Below are positions 34,885 through 43,800 of a DNA stretch of 64,000 nt, in pieces. Origin of the DNA: Oscillospiraceae bacterium. GTDB taxonomy: Bacteria > Bacillota > Clostridia > Oscillospirales > Ruminococcaceae. The stretch covers positions 1 to 64,000 of the forward strand of contig JAFQUQ010000025.1 in assembly GCA_017408395.1 (NCBI GenBank), given 5' to 3'. Under the pieces are notes generated by a model. That model was not told the DNA's origin. It was given only the letters and a program-made list of their open reading frames with translations, and made no database searches. Made by a program: the position numbers and the translations under genes. The stretch's first letter is position 1. The number at the start of each line of letters is the position of its first letter.

Positions 34885-34913
34885 TTGCAAAAAGAAAATG
34901 GGCGTGTTATAAT
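34885..34913 (+). promoter_or_regulatory. Promoter of the GH5 cellulase gene
   Basis: TTGCAA (34885-34890) and TATAAT (34908-34913), 17-bp spacer, about 38 bp before the ATG. Confidence 0.7.
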
Positions 34914-34950
34914 TTTTGTATATATTTACATTTTGAAAGGTACGGCTTAT

Positions 34951-36225
34951 ATGATGAATTTTAAGAAAAAGCTTTCAGCTGCGGCGGCGCTTACACTTTC
35001 CGTTGTAATGCTTGCAGGCTGCGGAAATACAGGCTCATCCGAAACAAGCGAAACCCAGCAGACAACTGCGGCAACGACCGCCGAGCCTGCTTCAAGAATT
35101 GCTGAGCTTACAGGCGGAAAGGCAACTATCCCAGAACTTTCCCTTGACCAGTACGAAATCCCCGAAAATGACGCTCTTTCCTTCACAAAGGATATGAAGA
35201 TCGGCTGGAATCTTGGCAACACCCTTGACGCTGTTGACGATAGCGGAAACCTTGCCAACGACCTTAACCTTGAAAGTGCGTGGGTAGGCGTAAAAACCAC
35301 CAAGGAAATTATCGACAACATCAAGAACGGCGGCTTCAATACCGTCCGTGTGCCTGTTTCGTGGCATAACCACGTTGATGAAAATTACACCATAAACCAG
35401 CCGTTTATGGACCGTGTGCAGGAAGTCGTTGACTACGTCATCGACAATGATATGTACTGTATCATCAACATCCACCACGACACCGAGCTTGAATATTTCT
35501 ACCCCGACTCCGAGCATTTTGACCAATCCGCAAAATATCTTGAAACTATCTGGAAACAGATCTCCGAACGCTTCAAGGACTACGACAACAAGCTTATTTT
35601 TGAGGGAATAAACGAACCTCGTCTTAAAGGTACGGGGCTTGAATGGTATCTCAACACCAACGACCCTAAGGGCAAGGACTCTGCTGAATGTTTAAACAAG
35701 CACAACCAGCTTTTCGTTGATACCGTAAGAGCTTCGGGCGGCAACAACGGCGAAAGATACCTTATGATACCGGGCTACTGTGCTTCTCCGGACGGCGTTC
35801 TCACAGACCTTTTCACTATGCCGACGGATACCGTTGAAAACAGGATAATCCTCTCCGTTCACGCTTACACTCCTTATAATTTCGCACTTCAGGCAGGTGC
35901 AGAGGAAAACTGGAGCGTTGACGACAGCAACAGCACCTCCCCTATCACTCAGTTTATGGATAAGCTTTACGAAAAGTTTATCAGCAAGGGTGTGCCTATC
36001 GTAATCGGCGAATTCGGTGCACGCAACAAGACCGAAAACACACAGGCAAGAACTGATTTTGCGGCTTATTACATCGCCGCTGCAAGAGCAAGAGGTATCA
36101 CCTGCGTATGGTGGGACAACCACGCTTTCTACGGTCAGGGCGAAAACTTCGGACTTTTCGACCGCAGAGCAATTTCCTGGAAATACCCCGACATCGTTTT
36201 AGCAATGATGGAATATGCGGAATAA
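34951..36225 (+). CDS. GH5 endoglucanase, lipid-anchored
   Basis: 424 residues. Signal peptide with lipobox LAGC (Cys24), a Ser/Thr linker (25-50), then a GH5 barrel beginning at MKIGWNLGNTLDA (82-94). Active-site landmarks are RVPVSW (133-138), NIHHD (173-177), the acid/base Glu222 in GINEPR, HAYTPY (304-309), the nucleophile Glu354 in IGEFGAR and WWDN (387-390). GH5 enzymes of this look cleave beta-1,4-glucans (cellulose, xyloglucan) from the cell surface. AAAGG lies 10 nt before ATG 34951. There is no carbohydrate-binding or dockerin module. An esterase and GH2/importer genes lie within 10 kb. Confidence 0.93.
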   Translation: MMNFKKKLSAAAALTLSVVMLAGCGNTGSSETSETQQTTAATTAEPASRIAELTGGKATIPELSLDQYEIPENDALSFTKDMKIGWNLGNTLDAVDDSGNLANDLNLESAWVGVKTTKEIIDNIKNGGFNTVRVPVSWHNHVDENYTINQPFMDRVQEVVDYVIDNDMYCIINIHHDTELEYFYPDSEHFDQSAKYLETIWKQISERFKDYDNKLIFEGINEPRLKGTGLEWYLNTNDPKGKDSAECLNKHNQLFVDTVRASGGNNGERYLMIPGYCASPDGVLTDLFTMPTDTVENRIILSVHAYTPYNFALQAGAEENWSVDDSNSTSPITQFMDKLYEKFISKGVPIVIGEFGARNKTENTQARTDFAAYYIAAARARGITCVWWDNHAFYGQGENFGLFDRRAISWKYPDIVLAMMEYAE

Positions 36226-36228
36226 GAT

Positions 36229-36489
36229 TGAGCTGGTCCAGCTGAGCACAGCTGGCGAGGTCAAGGGCGAGGAGCCCTTGCGGGTTAAGGGCAGCGCCCT
36301 TTGCAAATCTGAACAAAACTAAAAAGAAAACCAAAGCGCAATTCAGAACAATAAAGCAAAGATGAGTTTAATATTAATTCTCAACCCTCTTTATTGGTAT
36401 GTTAATCTGAATTGCGCTTAAAATTTATCTTTTTTAAATCATCTATCCCTCAATACCCAAAGAAAACGATATGTTTTCTTTGGGTATTG
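36229..36489 (+). repeat. Composite structured intergenic repeat, copy 1
   Basis: Directly after the cellulase stop, five modules follow in order. They are hairpin CCAGCTG/CAGCTGG (36238-36255); AAGGGC/GCCCTT (36263-36279); GGTT then AAGGGC/GCCCTT (36287-36301); an 86-bp element closed by AAGCGCAATTCAG and CTGAATTGCGCTT (36334-36419); and a perfect 17-bp stem from CAATACCCAAAGAAAAC with loop GATAT (36451-36489). Copy 2 at 40484-40721 has the same order and near-identical spacing, with compensating stem changes. It fills the gap between convergent genes. No coding frame. Confidence 0.75.
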
Positions 36490-36528
36490 ACAGTCAAATT
36501 TAGATTACAGTTCCATACGACATAATAT

Positions 36529-37254
36529 TTACTTTCTTATCCTTAATCTGAACAGCAGGCAGGACAGCGCCGCACCAACTGCATTAATTGCAACAGCAAT
36601 TCCGAAGCATATCAGACTCAGCATCTCAGGTGATTCTTCCAACATATCAAAAATTTTATTCGCAAGAGCAGTAGGGTCAGGCTCAAAAATTGTTACGTAT
36701 CCTCCAAACACTACTACAATCACTATCATCACAATAAAGCTTACTATGGTTTCCTTTGCCGTGCCCACAGCATAATTTATTGTAAGACTTGTTACGCTTA
36801 TTGTGGAGCAGAATATCAGAAGAAGCATAATTATTAAAACAAGGACAGGCGTTTCAATCGTTGCAGTGGGAATATTAACATCCCACAAATTAAACAGATT
36901 TAACTTTATGTACAGGTCAAGCTTCATTGACAAAGCCAAAGCAAGAACGCTTACCAGAGTGCAGAATGTGATATTTGCAAAATTTGCAACGAAGCGTCCT
37001 ATTACCGCATTGCTCATCTTTGCAGGCAGGAAGCCATAAAGATTGTAAAGATTACATTTTTCATCCATACCGAACAGCGGAAGAATATTGTATATGCCTA
37101 TTATTGGAATTATCACAACTCCCAGAAACGGAATCAGTATAAAAGTTATAACCAGAAAAATTCCGCAGATTATTCCTATAACCCTTAAATTTTTCGCTTC
37201 AATATTCATAAAGTCGCATTTTGCAAAGCTAAAAATTTCTTTTAAATCTCTCAT
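36529..37254 (-). CDS. ABC-2 type permease subunit, second of two
   Basis: 241 residues with about six membrane helices. The segment GFLPAKMSNAVIGRFVANF matches GFFPAKRSNAVYGRFLLTF of the neighbouring permease, so the two are paralogues and likely pair in one transporter. GAGGTGCGG stands just before ATG 37254; the frame's earlier start lacks a site. Last gene of the GntR/ATPase/permease/permease operon, a layout used in stress-responsive exporters such as the Ytr type. Substrate unknown. Confidence 0.8.
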   Translation of the reverse strand: MRDLKEIFSFAKCDFMNIEAKNLRVIGIICGIFLVITFILIPFLGVVIIPIIGIYNILPLFGMDEKCNLYNLYGFLPAKMSNAVIGRFVANFANITFCTLVSVLALALSMKLDLYIKLNLFNLWDVNIPTATIETPVLVLIIMLLLIFCSTISVTSLTINYAVGTAKETIVSFIVMIVIVVVFGGYVTIFEPDPTALANKIFDMLEESPEMLSLICFGIAVAINAVGAALSCLLFRLRIRK

Positions 37255-37262
37255 ACCGCACC

Positions 37263-37985
37263 TCACTTGTAAATTCTCTTGATAAACAAACGGCTCGCAA
37301 TAATTGCATACGGAATATTTACAAGTGCACCTGCCGCAAAGCAGATTACGCTTACAAGGGTCTGATTTTCAAGCACATCAATTGCAAATTCAATCGTATC
37401 CATTAAGCTTATATCCGCAATTTTAACCACCGCAAATCCAACTGCCGCTACAATACCCATCACAGCAAAGGAGTATGCAATTTCCTTTTCGGGAGCTACC
37501 GCATAATACAGGGTCAGCGAAGTTACATTCAGCACATTTGCAAAGAGAAATACAGCCGCCGCAATAAACATATCGGTTACTTCCGGAAACTGTGCCAATA
37601 CTGCTTTTGCCTGCTCAGGCAAATTTTCCAGGGATAAATCCACCATCCCCGCATTTGCCGACCTTGCAATATTTGTCATAACAAACGCAATCACAAGCAG
37701 AACAATCGTTGCTGCAAAAGTCAGCAGAAATCTTCCGTATACCGCATTGCTTCTTTTTGCAGGAAAAAATCCAAGCTGACAATAACCGCTTTCCTCCTCC
37801 ATTGCAAAAAGCGCATTGAATACGGCAGGAGCCGCTATTAATATAGAAAACGCCATCTCAGGAATAGAAATCAACGCCATCATGCCGAACATCATAAACA
37901 CAATAACCATACCCAGGGTATTGGTTGATTTTAAATTGATAAAATCGTATTTTGCATAGGCTATGCATTCTTTAATATTCTTCAT
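37263..37985 (-). CDS. ABC-2 type permease subunit, first of two
   Basis: 240 residues, six hydrophobic helices, beginning with a cytoplasmic segment (MKNIKECIAYAKYDFINLKS) like that of its paralogue downstream. AAGGAAGG stands 5 nt before ATG 37985 and overlaps the stop of the ATPase gene, so translation is coupled. It forms the membrane path of the exporter with the next gene. Confidence 0.8.
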   Translation of the reverse strand: MKNIKECIAYAKYDFINLKSTNTLGMVIVFMMFGMMALISIPEMAFSILIAAPAVFNALFAMEEESGYCQLGFFPAKRSNAVYGRFLLTFAATIVLLVIAFVMTNIARSANAGMVDLSLENLPEQAKAVLAQFPEVTDMFIAAAVFLFANVLNVTSLTLYYAVAPEKEIAYSFAVMGIVAAVGFAVVKIADISLMDTIEFAIDVLENQTLVSVICFAAGALVNIPYAIIASRLFIKRIYK

Positions 37986-37986
37986 A

Positions 37987-38838
37987 TTAACCTTCCTTTG
38001 CAATATATACCATTATTTCATCAATGGAAGCCTTTTCAACAACCACGCTGTCAGGCAGCAGGTCAGTATATTCTGCTTTATAAAGTGACTCAAAACCATT
38101 GCGGTAGTTATGGAAACCGATGGTGTGCTTTTTTATCTCCTCGTTGATGTCAGCGGCGTCACCCTTGATGACAACGTATTTTTCCATTATCTCGTCCTTT
38201 TCGCCTGTTTCGTAAATCTTACCGTTGTAAAGTATGGTAAGGTAATCCGCAACACGCTCAATATCCGCTGTGATATGTGTGGAGAATAAAATGCTGTGCT
38301 CGCCGTCCTCGATGATTTCGCCGAAAATATCCAGCAGTTCATCTCTTGCAACAGGGTCAAGTCCGCTTGTAGGCTCGTCAAGGATAAGCAGCTTTGCGTC
38401 GTGAGCAAGGGCCGCCGCAATCATAAGCTTCATTTTCATACCCTTGGAAAAATCGCCGCACTTTTTATTATAAGGCAGTTTAAATCTTTCTATGTAGCTC
38501 TTGAAAACCTCGCTGTTCCAGTTGTCGTAGAACATTTTAAGCTGAGCCTCAATGCTTTTGATTTTAAGATGACGGGTAAAATAAAGCTCGTCAAGGACTA
38601 CGCCTACATCCTGCTTGATTTCACGCTCGTATTTTATGTTGTCCTTACCGAAGATGGTGATTTCACCGCTGTTTATTTTTATCATATTTAAAATTGAACG
38701 GATAGTCGTTGTCTTGCCTGCACCGTTCTGTCCCGCAAAGCCCATAATATAGCCCTTTGGAAGATTAAACGAAACATCTTTAAGCTCAAAGCCGCTGTAA
38801 ATTTTGCAGAGATTTTTTATAACAATTGCATTTTCCAT
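37987..38838 (-). CDS. ABC transporter ATP-binding protein (YtrB-like)
   Basis: 283 residues. Walker A is GQNGAGKTT (36-44), the signature is the degenerate FSKGMKMKLMIAAALA and Walker B is LLILDEPTSGLDPVARDE, followed by FSTHI. The extended C-terminal domain (about 215-283) is usual for ATPases paired with ABC-2 permeases. AAAGGAC stands 7-8 nt before the ATG. It is encoded directly after a YtrA-type GntR regulator that probably represses the whole operon. Confidence 0.92.
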   Translation of the reverse strand: MENAIVIKNLCKIYSGFELKDVSFNLPKGYIMGFAGQNGAGKTTTIRSILNMIKINSGEITIFGKDNIKYEREIKQDVGVVLDELYFTRHLKIKSIEAQLKMFYDNWNSEVFKSYIERFKLPYNKKCGDFSKGMKMKLMIAAALAHDAKLLILDEPTSGLDPVARDELLDIFGEIIEDGEHSILFSTHITADIERVADYLTILYNGKIYETGEKDEIMEKYVVIKGDAADINEEIKKHTIGFHNYRNGFESLYKAEYTDLLPDSVVVEKASIDEIMVYIAKEG

Positions 38839-38859
38839 AGCCTGTGTCCTTTCATACGG

Positions 38860-39246
38860 TTATTCGCTGTCGGAAATCTCCTTCAGCACGGTTTCAAGAG
38901 CCGTCTTTATCTCTTCATCGGACAGACCTGCGTTTCTGCCGTTTACGACAGCCGCTTCAAGTCCGTTTTCCATTTCGCAGATAAGTCTTTCCCTGAGCAG
39001 CTCATTGGTCTTTGACGCAACAAAATACCCCTTTCCCGAAACGGATACGATAAAGCCTTCCTCCATAAGGTCGTTGTACGCTCTTGTGGTGGTAATTACG
39101 CTGATTTTAAGATCCTTTGCAAGCTGACGGATGGAAGGAAGCTGTTCATTTTCCTTTGCTTTTCCGTCAAGGATCTGTTCCCTTATCTGCTCCTTGATCT
39201 GTTCATAGATGGGAGCGTCGGATTTGTTTTTAATTACAATGTTCAT
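38860..39246 (-). CDS. GntR family regulator, YtrA subfamily
   Basis: 128 residues: an N-terminal winged helix (APIYEQIKEQIREQILDGK followed by LPSIRQLAKDLKISVITTTRAYNDL, about 10-75) and a short helical C-terminal dimer part, the size of YtrA proteins, which lack a large ligand domain. YtrA-type proteins repress the ABC operons they head, here the ATPase and two permeases downstream. AAAGG precedes the ATG. A fitting operator lies over the promoter at 39395-39452. Confidence 0.9.
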   Translation of the reverse strand: MNIVIKNKSDAPIYEQIKEQIREQILDGKAKENEQLPSIRQLAKDLKISVITTTRAYNDLMEEGFIVSVSGKGYFVASKTNELLRERLICEMENGLEAAVVNGRNAGLSDEEIKTALETVLKEISDSE

Positions 39247-39270
39247 AGGTATACCTTTCTTTTAGGAATC

Positions 39271-39370
39271 GCTGATTAATGCGAAGCAATCGTTTCGTTG
39301 TTTTTTCACAACGCTCGAACATACGTTACTGAAAGTGTTGCGAAAAACGGCAGAAACGATTTAATCAGCG
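39271..39370. repeat. Long palindrome in the leader of the GntR operon
   Basis: GCTGATTAA (39271-39279) pairs with TTAATCAGC at 39361-39369. Inside, ATCGTTTC pairs with GAAACGAT and CAACG-type arms follow. The element sits between promoter and gene, so it is transcribed as a 5' leader hairpin. A short copy of the same ends is at 27686-27712. Confidence 0.55.
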
Positions 39371-39394
39371 TTTACTTAGACAGTATATGTGCAC

Positions 39395-39452
39395 CGTTAT
39401 ACTGTTATTATCTCGATATATACAGTATAACGCATATATACACTCTTGTCAA
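39395..39452 (-). promoter_or_regulatory. Promoter and operator of the GntR/ABC operon
   Basis: Minus-strand TTGACA (39452-39447) and TATACT (39429-39424) are 17 bp apart. CGTTATACTG (39395-39404) and CAGTATAACG (39423-39432) form a perfect 10-bp inverted repeat covering the -10 and start point, suiting autorepression by the YtrA-like protein. Confidence 0.7.
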
Positions 39453-39471
39453 TAGCTTTTTCAAATTTTTC

Positions 39472-39499
39472 TTGACACATTTTCCATTTATGCTATAAT
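39472..39499 (+). promoter_or_regulatory. Promoter of the esterase gene
   Basis: TTGACA (39472-39477) and TATAAT (39494-39499, TGC extended) with a 16-bp spacer; lies back to back with the GntR promoter. Confidence 0.75.
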
Positions 39500-39534
39500 C
39501 AGATTAAACTATTTTAAAAGGAGAGGTGTTTTTT

Positions 39535-40449
39535 ATGGCTCTGCCTGATTTTAAGCAGATTTCTCAGGATAAAAATGCGGTTCCCGAATGGGCAAAATTC
39601 CTTAAGGAAAATGAATTTATAAGCTATTCCACAACCTACACAAGCAAAATTTACTTTGAACTTTTTGACGAGTATATACACCCCTGCGCCGATACGGGTG
39701 ACATTAAATATTACGTTTACGACCCTGTAAAGCACGGTGCTGACCCTGAGGGAAAATACCCTGTCCTTATGTGGCTTCACGGCGCAAGCAATTCTCTTAT
39801 GGGAGAAGGCTGCATAATGTGCTGCGGTGCGGAACAGTACGCTTCACCAAAGTATCAGCAGGCTATGGGCGGTGCTTACATAATCGTACCACTTGCGAAC
39901 GAAAAGCGCCTTGAAAACGGATATATAGAGGGCACCTGGTCCCCTGCCCACTCAAAGCCGATAAAGGAAATTTACGATAAGGTTTGTGCTGACAATGCCA
40001 CAAACATCAGCAAAAAGTTTGTTATGGGAGCTTCGTCGGGGGGATATTTCACCTGGCAGCTTTTAGAAGATTACATAGGCTATTTTGACGGTGCTATCCC
40101 GATTTCATCAGGGTATATGCCGTCCTATGACGCTCTCGATAAAATTTCCGACAGCGGCGTAAGCCTGCTTATTGCCCACGGCAGACACGACGAAATGGCT
40201 GTGTTTGAGGAATGTATCACTCCTCATCTTGAAAAGCTTTCACAGCTCAAAAACTGCATCTGCTTTTTCCCTGAATGGGTCTACAACGGTGACGGCGGTG
40301 TTTCCTCCGTTTTCTACGGCTTTGAAATGGGTCAGCACTGTATGATAAACTGGGTGCAGAACAATCTTATGTTTGACAACGGTACGCCTGCCGACGAAAG
40401 ACTGCCCGACGGCGTTACTGGATGGATAAAGGATATTTGCAAACGCTGA
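39535..40449 (+). CDS. Alpha/beta-hydrolase esterase, cytoplasmic
   Basis: 304 residues without signal peptide. The hydrolase fold has LMWLHGASNS (oxyanion), nucleophile elbow MGASSGGY, acid in HGRHDEM and His in GQHCMI. The look is that of feruloyl/acetyl-xylan or PHB-depolymerase-like esterases, suggesting removal of ester side groups from imported oligosaccharides. GGAGAGGTG stands before ATG 39535. A structured repeat follows its stop, as it follows the cellulase. Substrate inferred from context only. Confidence 0.8.
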   Translation: MALPDFKQISQDKNAVPEWAKFLKENEFISYSTTYTSKIYFELFDEYIHPCADTGDIKYYVYDPVKHGADPEGKYPVLMWLHGASNSLMGEGCIMCCGAEQYASPKYQQAMGGAYIIVPLANEKRLENGYIEGTWSPAHSKPIKEIYDKVCADNATNISKKFVMGASSGGYFTWQLLEDYIGYFDGAIPISSGYMPSYDALDKISDSGVSLLIAHGRHDEMAVFEECITPHLEKLSQLKNCICFFPEWVYNGDGGVSSVFYGFEMGQHCMINWVQNNLMFDNGTPADERLPDGVTGWIKDICKR

Positions 40450-40483
40450 AGTTTTAGGTCAAGACTTTTTCAAAATGGCTTGA

Positions 40484-40721
40484 AAGCAAACTGCGTTTGC
40501 TTGGGTCAAAGGGGCAGCGCCCCCACAGGTTAAGGGCAGAGCCCTTAGCAATTCTAAGCAAAACAAAGCCGCAATTCAGAACAATAATGTAAAGATAAGT
40601 AAATTTTCGTTTTTTACTATCTTGAAAAAGCATTTTAATCTGAATAGCGGCTATATTTTCTGATTTAAAGCCATTTAAATCTCATTACCCAAAGAAAACA
40701 TAAAGTTTTCTTTGGGTAATG
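40484..40721 (+). repeat. Composite structured intergenic repeat, copy 2
   Basis: Modules run in the same order as copy 1. They are AAGCAAAC/GTTTGCTT (40484-40502); GGGGC/GCCCC (40511-40523); AAGGGC/GCCCTT (40532-40546); an 86-bp element closed by AGCCGCAATTCAG and CTGAATAGCGGCT (40567-40652); and a perfect 17-bp stem from CATTACCCAAAGAAAAC with loop ATAAA (40683-40721). It is directly downstream of the esterase stop, between convergent genes. Short flanking phrases (GGTCAA, GGTTAAGGGC, CAATTCAGAACAATAA) are shared. Confidence 0.75.
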
Positions 40722-40821
40722 ACGGATAAATTTTGATTACAATCAATGTAAATCATTTAATAAGCACTGAAAAAAATGGTGTTGCAGAACTTTTAATTAT
40801 GTTCATACAACACCGTTTTAT

Positions 40822-43800
40822 TTATTCTAATGAATTGAATTTAAAGCTTGCAAAGTCAAAATCGCATCCCGGCAGGAATTCAAATCTTACCTTGTTCATA
40901 CCTGTACGGTTACAAAGTTCAAATGTGATTTCCGTATAATCATCTGTGTGCGGGAATTCGAGAATTTCTCGCTGTACTCCGTTTTCACCTTCAAGCTTGA
41001 GATGTATGGAGTCATTTGCATTGTGAGTACGTCCGCATACGGTCACGCTCTTTACTCCCCTTGCAAAATCAAATCCGTCAAACTCCATAAATACGTTGTT
41101 TCCGATGTGTTCTATAACATCTCCGCTCACATTGAAGGTATCACCGTGAATGTGGGAATTGTCAGCCGCACTTATCACAGAATAAGCTGCATCGGGTGCT
41201 TCAAAGATAAATCCGCCGAAGTAAATCCTTCTGTCGTTTTCTTCAAATTCAAAACAGATGTCGTTTATGCCCTTAAGCTTTTTGTCCAGGGTAAACGTAT
41301 TTGAAATGTAGGTCTGCCAGATGAAATCAGCCTGATATGTAAACTCACCAAGCTTTTCTGCACCCTCTTCCCACGGCATACCCTTCCATAAAGCAAAGTC
41401 AACAGGGTCATTGTTATGCCACACGATAAGCGGAAGCGTAAACTTATCCGTACCTGCAACACCGAAGTCAACCTTACGATAACCGATACAGTTTCTGCCC
41501 TCAGGCTGTACGCTTACACCGCCGTTTGCAACCTCGTTCAATTTTTCCTTGCTTACGCTGTAAAGACTGCCCTTTACAAGCTCGCTGTACGGGTCAACGA
41601 TTGCACTGCCTATGCCGCTGATGTCCATTTCAATTTCGGAAATGACCTCAGGGGCAGGCTTGCCGTTTCTGCTGAAGCAGCGCAGACGGAATTCACCATC
41701 GCCGTATGTGTTTACGATAACGCTTTCACCGTCAGCGGAAACGTCAGCAATGTTGGTCTTTACGCCTGTTTCGGTAACAGCCGCCCATTCAATTCCGTGA
41801 GTTGCGTTTTCGGGGTAAACCTTTGCTGTGACCTTTGCTGTACGCACATCAGCGTTAAAATGCTGTGTTTCCGTCTTAAGCTCAATTTTACGAACAGGAA
41901 TTTCGTTGTTTTCGGGAAGAACGGTATTCGCTTCAAACGCGTCCGCTGTGCCGTTTACAAACTCTGCTTCAACTGCTTCAAGTTTAAGCACAGCGTCGGG
42001 CAGTCCTGCGGATTTTACAGTTACTTCAATTTCACCTGCGATATTCTTCGCCTTGATAATTGCGGCAAGTTTACCGCCGAAAAGCTTCTTTGAACTGCAC
42101 TTGTACTCGTCGTAATCTGTGCTGTCGCCGCTGTCAAGGGCAACAAGCCGTGCCGCACCGTTTACGTAAACATTCACTCTGTTACGGGCGTTTGCGACAA
42201 AAGTACCGTCCTTGTCAAATGCGGAAATATCAACGTAAATCAGGTCTGCGCCGTCTGCTTTGAGCTGTGTTTTGTCGGGTATAAGACGCAGTTCCGCAGT
42301 ATCGCCGAATGAACGGGTGTAATCCTCTGCGGTGATGTTGCCGTCCTTATCGTAAGCAACCGCTTTAAGCTCGCCCTTTTCGTATGGAAGCTGCCAGTCG
42401 GCGCTGTAAATACCCTCGATCGCCTTCTTTCCGAGGGATTTTCCGTTGAAGAAAAGCTCGGCAAAAGGCTGGTTTGTGTAAACCATAACGTCAATAAGCT
42501 GACCCTCGTTAAAGTCCCAGTAAGGCATAAGATGAAGCACAATCTCGTCTGTCCACGCTGCTTTATAAAGATAGTAGCTGTCCTTTTCAAAGCCTGCGGT
42601 ATCAATCTGACCGTAGTAAGCATTTTTTGTGGAATACGGGCTTGGCTCGCCAATATAATCAGCACCTGTCCAGATAAACTGGCCTGCGCTGAATGGTGTG
42701 TCCCTGTCTGCTATGATAGAGGTCTGGGCGGTTCTTTCGCCCACACCTGCACGGCAGTTTTCAAGGGAAGAACACTGGAGATCGTCGTGAGTAATGTATG
42801 CAGCGGATTTCGGGAAGTGGTAAACACTGCGGCTCTGTACTCTTGCGGCAGTTTCGCTTCCGTAAATACACCAGTGGGGGTACTTTTTATGGTGCTCCTC
42901 GTAAATGTGCTCGGTGTAGTTATAACCTGACAGCTCAACTTCCTCGGCGCATTTCTGTGCACCCTCCCAAGGAATATAGTTTGAGCCGATGGTTGTGTAT
43001 GCGTTATGGTTAAAGTCGTACTTTCTTACTTCATCACGGAGCATTCTGGTTATCTCGACACCTCTCGGTGAAGCGTGAGTATCGTAAATTTCGTTACCGA
43101 TGCTCCACATTATAACCGACGGATGGTTTCTGTCTCTGCACACCCAGCTTTCAACGTCCTTTTTATACCAGTCATTGAAAAATCTTGCGTAGTCGTAGTC
43201 CGTCTTTTTAAGCTCCCACATATCAAAAGCTTCGTTATCAACAAGAATACCCATTTCGTCGCAAAGCTCCATAAACTCAACGGCAGGCATATTATGGGAC
43301 GTTCTTACAGCATTCGCTCCCATTCCCTTCATTTTAACAAGCTGGCGTCTGATTGCTTCCTTATTTACAGCCGCACCAAGACCGCCTAAGTCGTGATGCA
43401 GGCACACACCGTTCAGTTTAACGTGACGACCGTTTAAAATCATACCCTCGTCAGGGCTGAATTTTACGTCTCTGAAGCCGACCTTACAGCAATAACTATC
43501 ATTTACCGTGCCATTCTTCACAAGCTCCGCTTCCAATGTATAAAGGTACGGGCTGTCAATGTCCCAGATTTCGGGCGTTTCAATGGTAAACTTATGCTCT
43601 TCATTGCATACACTTTCAGCTTCATAAACAACGCTTTCATCTGCATTTTTTAAGCGATAAAAAATTTTGCACCCGTCAGCCTTTTCCGCAATCGAATTGA
43701 TTTTTACGTCCCAAACATCATTCTTCTTTTCTGCTGAAAAATAAACGCTGTCCGAAGCAAAATACGCATCGGTGTGTCTGATAAGGTAACCATTCCTGTA

